From: Nocardia cyriacigeorgica
GTDB lineage: Bacteria; Actinomycetota; Actinomycetes; Mycobacteriales; Mycobacteriaceae
Assembly: GCF_029868385.1 (NCBI RefSeq)
Contig: NZ_JARWNX010000054.1
Coordinates: 62,001 to 126,000, forward strand
Length of the DNA: 64,000 nucleotides
Reading direction: 5' to 3'
Shown: in pieces, positions 19,266 to 27,601 of the stretch
Layout of the letters: each line of letters begins with the position of its first letter
How positions within the stretch are numbered: position 1 is the stretch's first letter
The notes under the pieces: generated by a model
The model's database searches: none
Seen by the model: only the letters and a program-made list of their open reading frames with translations
Told to the model about the DNA's origin: nothing
Program-made: the position numbers and the translations under genes

Positions 19266-19292
19266 AACGAGACAGCCCTCGAATTCCTGACA
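19266..19292 (-). promoter_or_regulatory. ECF-type promoter upstream of the oxidoreductase-sigma operon
   Basis: On the minus strand, TGTCAGG (19292-19286) and CGTT (19269-19266) are separated by 16 bp, close to the TGTCACA/CGTC promoter pattern described for ECF41 factors. The predicted start near 19258 would give a ~25-nt leader with a Shine-Dalgarno sequence. This supports autoregulation but is a pattern match only. Confidence 0.55.
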
Positions 19293-19418
19293 GCACTGCT
19301 GGAGACGTCACTCACCCGAGGCTCGCTCTCGGTGGACGAACACGCCCGGCCTATCGCTTCCCTCCGCTTCGCCTCCCTCCGCTGCTGGCGACACCGCGTG
19401 ATCGGATGCCGCGTCGGA

Positions 19419-20009
19419 TCACCCGGTGCGGCGACGCCGGTAGTAGGCGTAGGTGATGGCTGCCAGTAGTGGACCCCACAGCAGGAGCGGGGCGTAGCAG
19501 AGGTAGTAGAGCGCCGCCTCCCAGCCGCCCGCTCGGGATGGGAAGTCGGCAGGAACCGGGTCGCCGCGCAGGGTGACACCGGCAAACTCGGTGAGGAAGG
19601 CGGCGGTCCACATGATCGTCAGCGTCGCGGCGCCGAGCGCGGCCGGGACCACGGCGACCGGAGTCGGGATTCTTCTCCCATGTAGCCATGGAAACCAGCG
19701 CGGGAACCATTCGCCCCACGCCGCGACCAGCCCGACGGCGGTGAACGCCAACAGTTCCGACAGGACCGACAGGGCGATCACGTACAACTCACCGGGAATC
19801 CAGGACGGCAGATCCCCGCTCTTGCCCGAGGCGTCTTCATCGAAGAAGGCGACGCCGATCCGCCAGAGACTGGACGGAAGCACCGTCAACGGAACAGCGA
19901 AGGCAGCGATCCGTGCCCACTGCGGAACACCGGCGACCGTGGTATGCGCGGACCGCCATGCGGTGCGCAGCCGCCCGGCAAGAACCGGCGGATCGGCCAG
20001 AACAGTCAT
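19419..20009 (-). CDS. Multi-pass membrane protein of unknown function
   Basis: A 196-residue protein with four to five hydrophobic segments (IAAFAVPLTVLPSSLWRIG, LYVIALSVLSELLAFTAVGLVAAW, VAVVPAALGAATLTIMWTAAFL, and a C-terminal LCYAPLLLWGPLLAAITYAYY) and a charged RRRR tail. I do not recognise the family. The ATG at 20009 follows GAGGGGCGGA, and its first bases overlap the stop of a 27-codon ORF (ATGA), implying translational coupling. A palindromic operator-like site lies further upstream. Confidence 0.75.
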   Translation of the reverse strand: MTVLADPPVLAGRLRTAWRSAHTTVAGVPQWARIAAFAVPLTVLPSSLWRIGVAFFDEDASGKSGDLPSWIPGELYVIALSVLSELLAFTAVGLVAAWGEWFPRWFPWLHGRRIPTPVAVVPAALGAATLTIMWTAAFLTEFAGVTLRGDPVPADFPSRAGGWEAALYYLCYAPLLLWGPLLAAITYAYYRRRRTG

Positions 20010-20089
20010 TTCCGCCCCTCCGTCACCGCGATGACTTGGCGCACGCGCCGCGTGCGCAACCGGCACTCGGGCAGCCGGACGTCGAACAT
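20006..20089 (-). CDS. 27-codon leader ORF coupled to the membrane protein
   Basis: A small ORF encoding 27 residues (MFDVRLPECRLRTRRVRQVI...). It starts with ATG at 20089 behind a strong GGAGG six bases upstream, and its TGA overlaps the ATG of the downstream membrane protein. It has no recognisable domain and is rich in arginine. The strong SD plus ATGA overlap argues that it is translated; it may act only to deliver ribosomes to the next gene. Confidence 0.45.
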   Translation of the reverse strand: MFDVRLPECRLRTRRVRQVIAVTEGRK

Positions 20090-20101
20090 GATGTCCTCCA
20101 T

Positions 20102-20124
20102 TTACGAAACTATTGTTCTCGTAA
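20102..20124. promoter_or_regulatory. TetR-like operator upstream of the leader ORF
   Basis: TTACGA-N11-TCGTAA (20102-20107 and 20119-20124), symmetrical at 7 of 9 positions when extended inward, lies just upstream of the Shine-Dalgarno sequence of the leader ORF. It could control the leader-membrane protein operon, but no TetR gene is adjacent. Confidence 0.45.
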
Positions 20125-20302
20125 TCATGGTTGCATACGCCAGCCCACTCCGCGCAGCCTGGTCGACGGACGGTGCGCTGCTCATGGCGCACAGGCCCGA
20201 ACCAGCGGCCCGGCAGCCCGCCGCGCCGCGACTGCCGCCTGGTCACCCGAAGGCGGGATCGATCACCGCCAGCCGAGCACCGGGCCGAGCTGGCGCTTCG
20301 AT

Positions 20303-20881
20303 TCAGCGGCCAGGGAGCTCGTTGCCACCGGAGTCGATCGGGCGGGTACCGATGGTGAACACCCAGTCCGGTCGCTGCTCACCGAGCAGGCCGATGACCT
20401 CACGAGACCAATCGCGACAGTCCGGATTCTGTTCGCCCTTGTAGCCGACGTCATCGGGCAGGGTGAGCGGGCAACCCATCTCGAGATGGACGGAGATACG
20501 GAACCGCTCTTGTTCGGCGATCACTTGGAGCGCCGGAACCCAGTGCTCGGCATGGGAACTGCCGACGACGGCGATCGTCCGGTCGGCGTCGGCCGCACCG
20601 TAAGTACAGGTCACCACATCACGGGTATCCCAGTCGGCGATGCAGCCGTCGACGGTCGGTGGAGGTAGTTCGGCGGGCGCCGCGAAGACCGTCGGCCGCA
20701 TCCGCCGCGACGGCACCACCAGTCCGGTCAGCAGGGCCAGGCCGGCCCCGACGAGCAGTTCCCAGACGCGAGCGAAGCTGTCGTAGTAGTTCCAGCCCTG
20801 CTTGGTCTCGGTCCCCACCGCGGCATAGCTGAACGAGGCGACGCCGACAGCCACCGTGAAGCTCCTATCCCCCGTCCACAT
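20303..20881 (-). pseudogene. Fragment of an acyltransferase-3/SGNH (OafA-like) protein
   Basis: An open frame of 192 codons matching only part of an OafA/YrhL-type O-acyltransferase, normally about 650-700 residues. Remaining are the last membrane helices (YDSFARVWELLVGAGLALLTGLVV) and the start of the SGNH domain, including the catalytic-serine block VVGSSHAEHWVPALQ. The N-terminal nine or so membrane segments and the C-terminal SGNH Asp-His block are missing. Its first codons overlap the end of the TerD-like fragment, so a deletion or recombination joined two unrelated genes here. Unlikely to be functional. Confidence 0.75.
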
Positions 20882-21924
20882 CGACCTCGTACCGGCCGGC
20901 GAGTTCGATCAGTCCGGTCGGGTAGCCCTGTCCCACGGCGCGCAGCCGCCAGGAGTCTCCGCGTCGGTAGATCTCGGCGAGGATCAGGGTGCGTTCCGCT
21001 GTGGCGGCATCGAGCGTCGCACGGGCGAAGACGGCGGATTCGTTGCCTGCGGCGGCCTGCACCTCGATGGGGCCGACCTCGCCGAAGGTGATGTCGGATC
21101 CGCCGATCGCGGCGGCGATCACGATCCGCACGCAGGGTGCGGGCAGCGCGTCCAGGACGATCTCGATGACTTGTTCGTTCGGCCCGTCGGAGGTCGATCG
21201 GATTCCGGCGGTCTCAGGCTGGTTGTAGAAGCGGACATGTTCACGGCCGCCGATCCGCCCAGCTCTGCGATCTTCGTCCTGACAGCGGCGGCGGCCTCGT
21301 GCGGCCCGCCGAGAACCAGCACGCGTCGCCCCGACAGCGGACCGGCCGGGAGCCCGGTCTGCTTCGCTCGCCCAGCGGGCTTCGAACCATCCTTGGGCTC
21401 TCCGGGCCGGATATCGTCCAGCAGAGCGAGGAAGTGGGATTCGGTGACAACAGATGTCCCGTATTCGGCCGCGGCACGAGCCTTGGCGGAATGCGATGAC
21501 GGTGCGTTCGTCACGAGCAGGCTGGTGCGTCTGCTGACCGCGCCGGTGACATCCAGGCCCGCGGCGACCGCGCGGCCGATCAATTCCGAACGCTCGATTC
21601 GTGTCTCGCCGGTGAACGCGACCTTCATGCCCTGAACCAGTGGAGCGCTGTCGACCAGCCGCCCCGGATATACGAACTCGCACAAGACCTTCGGCGGACT
21701 GCTGGGCCAGGTTCGCCTCGATCTACCCGAACTGCCGTGCTTCGGCGTGCAGGCCATCAGTGGCGGTACGACGCCGAGGCGAGTCGCGTCCGCGATCAGG
21801 GATCGCAGAACGCCGACAAGCACTCTCGCGTCGTCGAGTGCGTCGTGTGCTCTGTTCTGCCGGATTCCGTAATACCTGGCGAGGGTGGCGAGCCGATAGT
21901 CCGGTGTCGGCGGTTCGACTAACG
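20865..21924 (-). pseudogene. Decayed exonuclease-BRCT-TerD fusion gene
   Basis: Remnants of one large protein in two frames. From 21924 to about 21250: the end of a DEDDh 3'-5' exonuclease domain (YYGIRQNRAHDALDDARVL), a BRCT domain (KVAFTGETRIERSELIGRAVAAG), and part of a second BRCT-like segment (LSGRRVLVLGGPHEAAAAV). From about 21240 to 20865, in another frame: the C-terminal half of a TerD domain (VRFYNQPETAG...RTLILAEIYRRGDSWRLRAVGQGY). The exonuclease start, the rest of the second BRCT and the first half of TerD are lost. The 5' end abuts the stop of the upstream membrane gene; the 3' end runs into the acyltransferase fragment. Confidence 0.75.
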
Positions 21925-22542
21925 GGTCGGCCAACCGCCGTTGCGCTGACTCATGTCGATGTTGTCGTCGCCCCCGGCGAGGTGTTCGATGCCGAGCTTC
22001 TCGGCGAACAGGTGGCGCTGGGTGATCCAGCCGAGGATCGACAAACCGGCCCAGGCCAGGGTGGAGGTGATCTGCTGCCAGCCGGGTTCCGGGCTGCGGA
22101 GGAATTCCAGTGCGTCGTTCATCAGGGCGGCTCCGCTGAGCACCATGCCCGCGCCGCCGATCGAGGTCAGCCACAGCAGGGCGCGGGCGCGGAACTTCTG
22201 CGCCAGGAACGCGCCCGCCACGCACATGGCGAGCGCGACGATCATGCTCAACGCCCAATTCTTGTCGCCGGGCTGCAACACCATGGCGAGTTTGGTGCCG
22301 ATCATCGCGCCGGTGAGACCGCCGATGAAATACGACGCGAACCGGAAGATCAGCGAGGTCACCACCCACGAGGAGAGCGCCCCGATCAAGGCGATCAGCA
22401 GCAACCACCAGAAGGTCGCGTTGAACAGGTCGGCGATCATCCAGCCGAGTCCGAACCCGATCGCGAGAATCCCCAGGTGCACCGAGCGGATGCCGTAGAA
22501 GCACAGCAGCACACCCACCACCGCCACCACGATGCCGTTCAT
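21919..22542 (-). CDS. DUF4203-like multi-pass membrane protein
   Basis: A 207-residue protein with about seven membrane segments, beginning MNGIVVAVVGVLLCFYGIRSVHLGILAIGFGLGWMIADLF. It includes the glycine-rich FIGGLTGAMIGTKLA segment typical of DUF4203/TM7 small-solute or unknown families, and has a short soluble tail. The ATG at 22542 has a strong AAGGAGG upstream. The stop lies right at the boundary of the decayed exonuclease fragment, but the protein itself looks complete. Function unknown. Confidence 0.75.
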   Translation of the reverse strand: MNGIVVAVVGVLLCFYGIRSVHLGILAIGFGLGWMIADLFNATFWWLLLIALIGALSSWVVTSLIFRFASYFIGGLTGAMIGTKLAMVLQPGDKNWALSMIVALAMCVAGAFLAQKFRARALLWLTSIGGAGMVLSGAALMNDALEFLRSPEPGWQQITSTLAWAGLSILGWITQRHLFAEKLGIEHLAGGDDNIDMSQRNGGWPTR

Positions 22543-22877
22543 AGTGCCTCCTTCTCGACGCCTGGATGATCACGCCGGAGGGAATCGGCGAGACGACGGT
22601 CACCGCCCCCTCGTAGCCGCGACGCGCGGAGCCTCGACCCGCCGCCGACAGGACGTGGCGACGGACGCGGATCACCGGCTGCTGAGCCCATGGCGCGACG
22701 CTAGCGGGGCGCGGGCACCGACCGCTTCACACCTTCCGGGTGAAATCGGGCAGCCGTGAGGGGTCGGCGTGCGGGCACAGTGGTATGGCCGTCGCCCCGC
22801 TGTTCAGCCGCTGATCCAGGCCAGACCGGTCGGACCGATCCGACATACTGCGGCGGCGAACGAACAGACGACGCGGT
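22543..22877. other. Intergenic stretch without a recognised gene
   Basis: About 335 bp between two minus-strand genes. Apart from the AAGGAGG ribosome-binding site of the membrane protein gene, I see no ORF with a plausible start, no repeat and no clear terminator. Confidence 0.5.
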
Positions 22878-24131
22878 TCAGGCGGGCTGGCGCGCGCCGA
22901 GCGATGCGTCTGCCCTACCCTCGCCGCTGACGCGGGCGATCAGCGCCGAGCGCAGATACCAGAGCCCCTCGGTCGGCGACAGGTCGAGTCCGGTGAGCTG
23001 GCCGATGCGGCGCAGGCGGTAGTCGACGGTGTTCGGGTGCACGTGCAGGATGCGAGCGGTGCGCTGACGGTTGAGGTCCATGCTGAAGTACACGCGCAAC
23101 GTCTCCATCAGCTCGGGGTGATCATCGAGCGGTGCGAGACGGGCGTGCAGGATGTCGCGGCCGATGCCGGGGCGGGTGAGCTGGTAGTGCAGCGCCAGCT
23201 CGGCGAAGCGGTACAGGCCGGGTGCGCGTCCGAGCTGGTGCACGGTGTCGAGCAGATCGTGGGCGCGGTCCGCGGCCGAGGCCACGCCATCGGCGGCGGC
23301 GGTGAGGACGGTGGCGCGGATCGGCACCAGCGCGGCCTCCGACAGCGCGCGCACCATATCGTCGAGTTCGTTCTCGGCACAGACGGTGGCCGGAACCAGG
23401 ATGGTGCCGCCGTCGACCGATAGCAACGACAGCGCCACGTCACCGAACCGGTCGGCCAGCGCGGCCTGCACCCGGCGCAGTTTGCGGCGGGCGACGACGT
23501 GCGGATCCAGACGCGGATGGCTTTCGTCGGGATGCGACGGCAACGAGACCGCGAGCACGAAGTATTCGGCCGCGATCGGAATACCGCATTCGCGCGCCAT
23601 TTTCGAGGTCGCGTGCCCACCGAGCAATGCGGAGGTGAGCGTGTGCACGGCGGTGTGGTGTTCGGCGGCGCCCGCCTTGTGTTCGCGCACATAGGCCTTG
23701 CTGACCGTCGAGGTGATCTGATTCAGCAATTCCAGTGCGGCGGTGGCGCCCTCGACGATGTCATCGCTTCCGGTCGGTTCGGTACGCGCGAACAGCAGGT
23801 CGAGACCCGCTTTGAATCCCGCGTGGAAGGCATGCAGAACGGCGTCGATGGGCAGCCCGTCCTTGGCCCACCGGGCGGCAGCGGCATCGATGCGGTCGGT
23901 GGGCAGTGGCGTGTCGTCACCGCTCATGCGCTGGAGCGACCACTCCACGCAGGCCCGCACCATGGCCGCCACCTCACCGGCCATCACTTCCGCCCGCAGC
24001 GTGGTGAACGGCGGAACCGAACTCGCCAGATGGTCCACCAGTCGCCGGGAAATCCGGCGGACATCGTGTACGGCCGGTGAGATCGGCCGACCAGGAGTCT
24101 GGCATCCGGAGCGCATCGCGTTCTCGATCAT
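22878..24131 (-). CDS. PucR/CdaR-type transcriptional regulator
   Basis: A 417-residue regulator. The C-terminal ~60 residues carry the PucR helix-turn-helix (LNRQRTARILHVHPNTVDYRLRRIGQLTGLDL). The middle (about 180-300) resembles the GGDEF-like sensor domain of CdaR proteins, and the N-terminal part is a helical RsbRD-type region (SRRLVDHLASSVPPFTTLRAEVMAGEV). Such proteins usually activate catabolic or secondary-metabolite genes. ATG 24131 has a strong GAGGAGG nine bases upstream. No obvious target is adjacent; the nearest minus-strand gene downstream is the DUF4203-like membrane protein. Confidence 0.87.
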   Translation of the reverse strand: MIENAMRSGCQTPGRPISPAVHDVRRISRRLVDHLASSVPPFTTLRAEVMAGEVAAMVRACVEWSLQRMSGDDTPLPTDRIDAAAARWAKDGLPIDAVLHAFHAGFKAGLDLLFARTEPTGSDDIVEGATAALELLNQITSTVSKAYVREHKAGAAEHHTAVHTLTSALLGGHATSKMARECGIPIAAEYFVLAVSLPSHPDESHPRLDPHVVARRKLRRVQAALADRFGDVALSLLSVDGGTILVPATVCAENELDDMVRALSEAALVPIRATVLTAAADGVASAADRAHDLLDTVHQLGRAPGLYRFAELALHYQLTRPGIGRDILHARLAPLDDHPELMETLRVYFSMDLNRQRTARILHVHPNTVDYRLRRIGQLTGLDLSPTEGLWYLRSALIARVSGEGRADASLGARQPA

Positions 24132-24308
24132 CACGTGTGACCTCCTCGTCACCTGTACTACGCAACGAACACTAATGCGAGCGCGCGCTCACCTTCCACT
24201 CCTCTTTGCATCCGTTCCCGATGGTCCGCCGACAGGCGTTCTAGCAGGCAAATAGGGGAAACGAGCCACCAAATGCGATGCCGACGATGTCGATAGCTGG
24301 GTAACCGC

Positions 24309-25016
24309 TCACTTTTTGGTTGCCGCATGAGCGGACGGAGAAATCGGCCGGGCGCCGACCCCGCCACGCCCGGCGAACCGTGACTCCGGTAGCCCGCGCG
24401 CCGCGGCTTCCACCTCGAACCACGCGCGCAGCATGCGTGCGGTCATCGCGATGGCCTCCTGACGCTCCTCGATACCGACTTCGAGCGCCGATGCGCGCAG
24501 CACGGCCGCGAATCCGGTATTGAGCACGACGAAGGTCATCATGTCGTATTCGTGATCGTCGCCGGGTCCGAGCACCTCGATCAGCAACACCTTGACCAGC
24601 AGCCGCAGCCGTGGTTCGAACTCGGGAATTCCACTGTTGTAGAACTGGACTCCGGCGACGAGCGCGCGCACCAGATCGGCATTGGCCACCAGTTCCTCGG
24701 TGACCACCTCGAGGATGCCGATGGTCAGACGTTCGATCGAGTTCTCCGATCGATCGAACACCCTTTGGGTGAAGCGTCTTTCGATGTCTTCGAGCAATCG
24801 GCCGAGCAGTTCCTCCACGATGACGGTGCGGTCGGAGAAGTAGCGGTAGACCGTGCCGACGCTCAGCCCCGCCTCACTCGCGATCCGGTTGGTCGAGGTA
24901 TTGGCGATGCCACGCTCGCCGAACAGGCGCGCCGCGGTGTTCAGGATGTGTTCCCTGGTCGCTTTGGCACGCTCCTGGCTTGGACGTCGTCGTTGACCGA
25001 CTGTCTTCGAGGCCAT
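24309..25016 (-). CDS. TetR-family regulator downstream of the ABC1 kinase
   Basis: A 235-residue TetR regulator with a classical N-terminal domain (REHILNTAARLFGERGIANTSTNRIASEAGLSVGTVYRYFSDRTVIVEELL, about residues 18-70) and a helical ligand-binding region. ATG 25016 follows AGGGGAG four bases upstream. It lies 44 bp downstream of the ABC1 kinase gene on the same strand. An inverted repeat TGAG-N6-CTCA in that gap (25045-25058) could be its operator. Ligand unknown; the divergent hydrolase operon beyond the kinase is a reasonable candidate target. Confidence 0.88.
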   Translation of the reverse strand: MASKTVGQRRRPSQERAKATREHILNTAARLFGERGIANTSTNRIASEAGLSVGTVYRYFSDRTVIVEELLGRLLEDIERRFTQRVFDRSENSIERLTIGILEVVTEELVANADLVRALVAGVQFYNSGIPEFEPRLRLLVKVLLIEVLGPGDDHEYDMMTFVVLNTGFAAVLRASALEVGIEERQEAIAMTARMLRAWFEVEAAARGLPESRFAGRGGVGARPISPSAHAATKK

Positions 25017-25044
25017 CACGCTCCCCTGACGTTCACGCTGAAGA

Positions 25045-25058
25045 TGAGTGCCCGCTCA
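25045..25058. promoter_or_regulatory. Possible TetR operator (TGAG-N6-CTCA)
   Basis: A short 4-bp-arm inverted repeat lies 29 bp upstream of the TetR start codon. The flanking bases extend it only weakly, so it is a tentative operator. Confidence 0.3.
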
Positions 25059-25060
25059 CT

Positions 25061-26428
25061 TTAGCGGCTCCGCCACCGCGCCGTGGCGAGTCCGATCTCG
25101 GTGACCGGCGGTTCGTCGTAGAGCCACTCACGGGCGATGCGATGCCAGTTGTTGGTCGATCCGAGCTGGCCGAGCGCGGCATAGGTGAACAGGTCGGCGC
25201 GTCGGGAGAACACATGTTCCGGCGGCAGGAGTTGATGACGCATACCCCGGAATTCCGAGGCACGGGGGTCGACGGCGAGCACCACCGCCCCGGTGGCGAG
25301 TTCGGGGGTGATGGTGATCGGCTCATCGAGCAGATGCCATCCGGCGGCGGCCCAGACGTATTCGAGACATTCCTGCGGGCTGACACCGGCGTCCGGGTCG
25401 ATGATGCCGCGCCCGACCCAGGCCTCGTACAGGTCCTCGGCCCGCTGTTCACCGGCGAAGCGCATACACATGCGCTCGAAGTCGACGTGCACCGGATCCA
25501 TCCGGTTGTACAGCCCGAAATCGACGAAGCCGACGCGCCCGTCGTCGGCGAGCAGGATATTGCCCGGATGCGGGTCGCCGCAGAACTCGTGGTCGGCGAA
25601 CAGTGAACTGACGTAGAAGCGGTAGATGAGTTCGCCGATCCGATCGCGTTCGGCCTCCGGCAGTTCCCTGATCTGCTGGAACTGCTTGCCTTCGATCAGT
25701 TCGGTCACCAGGACGTGGCGGGTGCAGAGTTCTTCGACGCTGTCGGGGACGACGATGAACGGATGATCGCGGTAGCGTTCGGCCACCCGATGCTGGGTGT
25801 GCGACTCGCGCGGATAGTCCAGTTCTCGTTCGAGGTTGCGGGTGATCTCGTCGAGCACGGCGGCATCGGCCGCGCTCGGCAGGATGGACTTCCACATTCG
25901 GCTGAAGAACTCGAGGTTGCGCATATCCGCGGCGATGGCCTCGTCCACCCCCGGATACTGCACCTTGACCGCGACCGCGCGACCGTCGTGCAGCCGTGCG
26001 CGATACACCTGACCGATGGATGCCGCGGCGATGGGCGTTTCGTCGAAGTCGGCGAAGGCCCGCGCCAGTGGTCCGAGATCGTCTTCGATCACCGTCCGCA
26101 TCTGTGCAAAGGACACGACGGGCGCGTGATCGCGCAGTTCGGCGAGTTTGACCCGGAACAGCTCCCGATGCGATTGCGGCACCATATCGATATCGAGCAC
26201 CGACAACATCTGGCCCAGCTTCATCGCCGCGCCTTTCATCCCACCGAGCACGGTGACGATCTGCTGTGCGGTTTGCAGCGCCGACCGCTCCGCGAGCACC
26301 TGACGCGCCTGCTCGGTACGCCCCACCATCGATAGGCGGGTGCCGACCCCGCGTACCGCTTGCCCCGCGGCCAGTCTGCCGATCCTGCTCCCCCGCGCGA
26401 AACGACCCTTCGGCACGCGACCGGCCAC
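25061..26428 (-). CDS. ABC1/UbiB-family atypical kinase
   Basis: A 455-residue ADCK/UbiB kinase-like protein. The family-specific KxGQ motif is in GGMKGAAMKLGQMLSVLD. The Ala-rich nucleotide loop is IAAASIGQVYRARL (AxIGQV), the ATP lysine is in VAVKVQYPG, the catalytic loop is FADHEFCGDPHPGNILL and the metal-binding Asp is in VGFVDFGLY. These proteins support isoprenoid lipid metabolism (quinones) and often sit beside lipid catabolic genes. GTG 26428 has GGGAGG eight bases upstream and gives a family-length protein; the frame is open to 26575 but the extra 49 codons are not family-like. Divergent from the hydrolase operon. Confidence 0.9.
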   Translation of the reverse strand: MAGRVPKGRFARGSRIGRLAAGQAVRGVGTRLSMVGRTEQARQVLAERSALQTAQQIVTVLGGMKGAAMKLGQMLSVLDIDMVPQSHRELFRVKLAELRDHAPVVSFAQMRTVIEDDLGPLARAFADFDETPIAAASIGQVYRARLHDGRAVAVKVQYPGVDEAIAADMRNLEFFSRMWKSILPSAADAAVLDEITRNLERELDYPRESHTQHRVAERYRDHPFIVVPDSVEELCTRHVLVTELIEGKQFQQIRELPEAERDRIGELIYRFYVSSLFADHEFCGDPHPGNILLADDGRVGFVDFGLYNRMDPVHVDFERMCMRFAGEQRAEDLYEAWVGRGIIDPDAGVSPQECLEYVWAAAGWHLLDEPITITPELATGAVVLAVDPRASEFRGMRHQLLPPEHVFSRRADLFTYAALGQLGSTNNWHRIAREWLYDEPPVTEIGLATARWRSR

Positions 26429-26670
26429 CTGCTGCACCTCCCTCGGCCACGCGCCCGAGACGGCGCGCCTCCCGCTACTCTCGCGCGTCACCCGACTCTT
26501 TGTCGACCGACCGGCGGACAACTGTGCTCGATCACTATGGGACACGGGATGCCGGAGCGCACCCGAGGTTGACATCCTTCACCTATGTAGCAACACTCGT
26601 TACCCAGTACTGGCGGTACTGCATATGTACCGGGTGGCGACGGGCAATGAAGCCCGAGGGAAGGGGCCTG

Positions 26671-27591
26671 ATGACGGGCGAACTGAGGACCGGCGATCGG
26701 GTGCCGCAACGGCGCCTCGTCGGAAACGGTGATATCGACATCGCCGTCTTCGAATACGGCGACCCTGGCGCGGAGCCGGTGGTGCTCGTGCACGGCTGGC
26801 CGGATACCCACCACCTGTGGGACGACGTGATTCCGCTGCTCGCCGGCCGGTTCCGCGTCATCGCCTATGACACGAGGGGCTATGGGGAGTCCAGTGCGCC
26901 GAAGCAGGTGGCGCGGTATCGGCTCGAGGAACTCGCCACCGACTTCTTCGCCGTCGTCGATGCCGTGAGCCCGGATCGTCGCGTCCATGTGATCGCCCAC
27001 GACTGGGGTTCGGTGCAGGTCTGGGAGGCGGTGTGCGAACCGGACGCCGAACAGCGGATCGCGTCGTTCACCTCGATCTCCGGGCCGAACCTCGATCACC
27101 TCGCGCAGTGGGTACGCACCAGACTGTCGAGCCCGACACCCCGCAACATCTGGGGCCCGTTCACCCAGCTGATCTCCTCGGCCTACACCGGGTTCTTCAT
27201 GGTGCCGGTGCTGTCGGATCTGGTGTGGCGGGCCTTCGGCCGGGCCTGGTCGTGGCGGCTGTTCCTGCGGATGGTCGAGGGCATTCCGGGCGAGCGGGTC
27301 CAGGTGGCCGACTCGTTGAACCGCGATATGGTCTCGGGCCTGAAGTTCTACCGCGCCAACATCATCGCGCGGCTGGCCCGTCCACGCGAGCGCTACACCA
27401 AGGTGCCGGTGCAGTTGGTGGTCAATACCCGCGATATCGCGGTGCGACCGGCGGGCTACGACGACACCGACCGCTGGGTCGCCGATGTGGTGCGCCGCGA
27501 TGTGCCGTTCGGGCACTGGCTGCCGTTCAAGAACCCCGGACTCGTCGCCGAACTCGGCGCGGCGTTCATCGACGACAACCGCGAGCGATGA
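26671..27591 (+). CDS. EphD-like alpha/beta hydrolase (putative epoxide hydrolase)
   Basis: A 306-residue alpha/beta hydrolase. The oxyanion motif is HGWPD (about residue 40), the nucleophile is Asp in AHDWGS (position 113 or so), and the C-terminal His is in FGHWLPF. The Asp nucleophile and overall similarity point to epoxide hydrolases, especially the N-terminal half of mycobacterial EphD. EphD carries a fused short-chain dehydrogenase, which is absent here. ATG 26671 has GAAGGGG four bases upstream; an in-frame ATG at 26647 lacks one. It is the first gene of a four-gene operon with spacings of 10 and 20 bp and a 4-bp overlap. Confidence 0.85.
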   Translation: MTGELRTGDRVPQRRLVGNGDIDIAVFEYGDPGAEPVVLVHGWPDTHHLWDDVIPLLAGRFRVIAYDTRGYGESSAPKQVARYRLEELATDFFAVVDAVSPDRRVHVIAHDWGSVQVWEAVCEPDAEQRIASFTSISGPNLDHLAQWVRTRLSSPTPRNIWGPFTQLISSAYTGFFMVPVLSDLVWRAFGRAWSWRLFLRMVEGIPGERVQVADSLNRDMVSGLKFYRANIIARLARPRERYTKVPVQLVVNTRDIAVRPAGYDDTDRWVADVVRRDVPFGHWLPFKNPGLVAELGAAFIDDNRER

Positions 27592-27601
27592 GGAGCATCC
27601 G

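Noticed and set aside
20303..20881. Acyltransferase fragment as a functional small gene
   Set aside because: Most membrane helices and half of the SGNH catalytic set are missing, and the start lies in a recombination joint.
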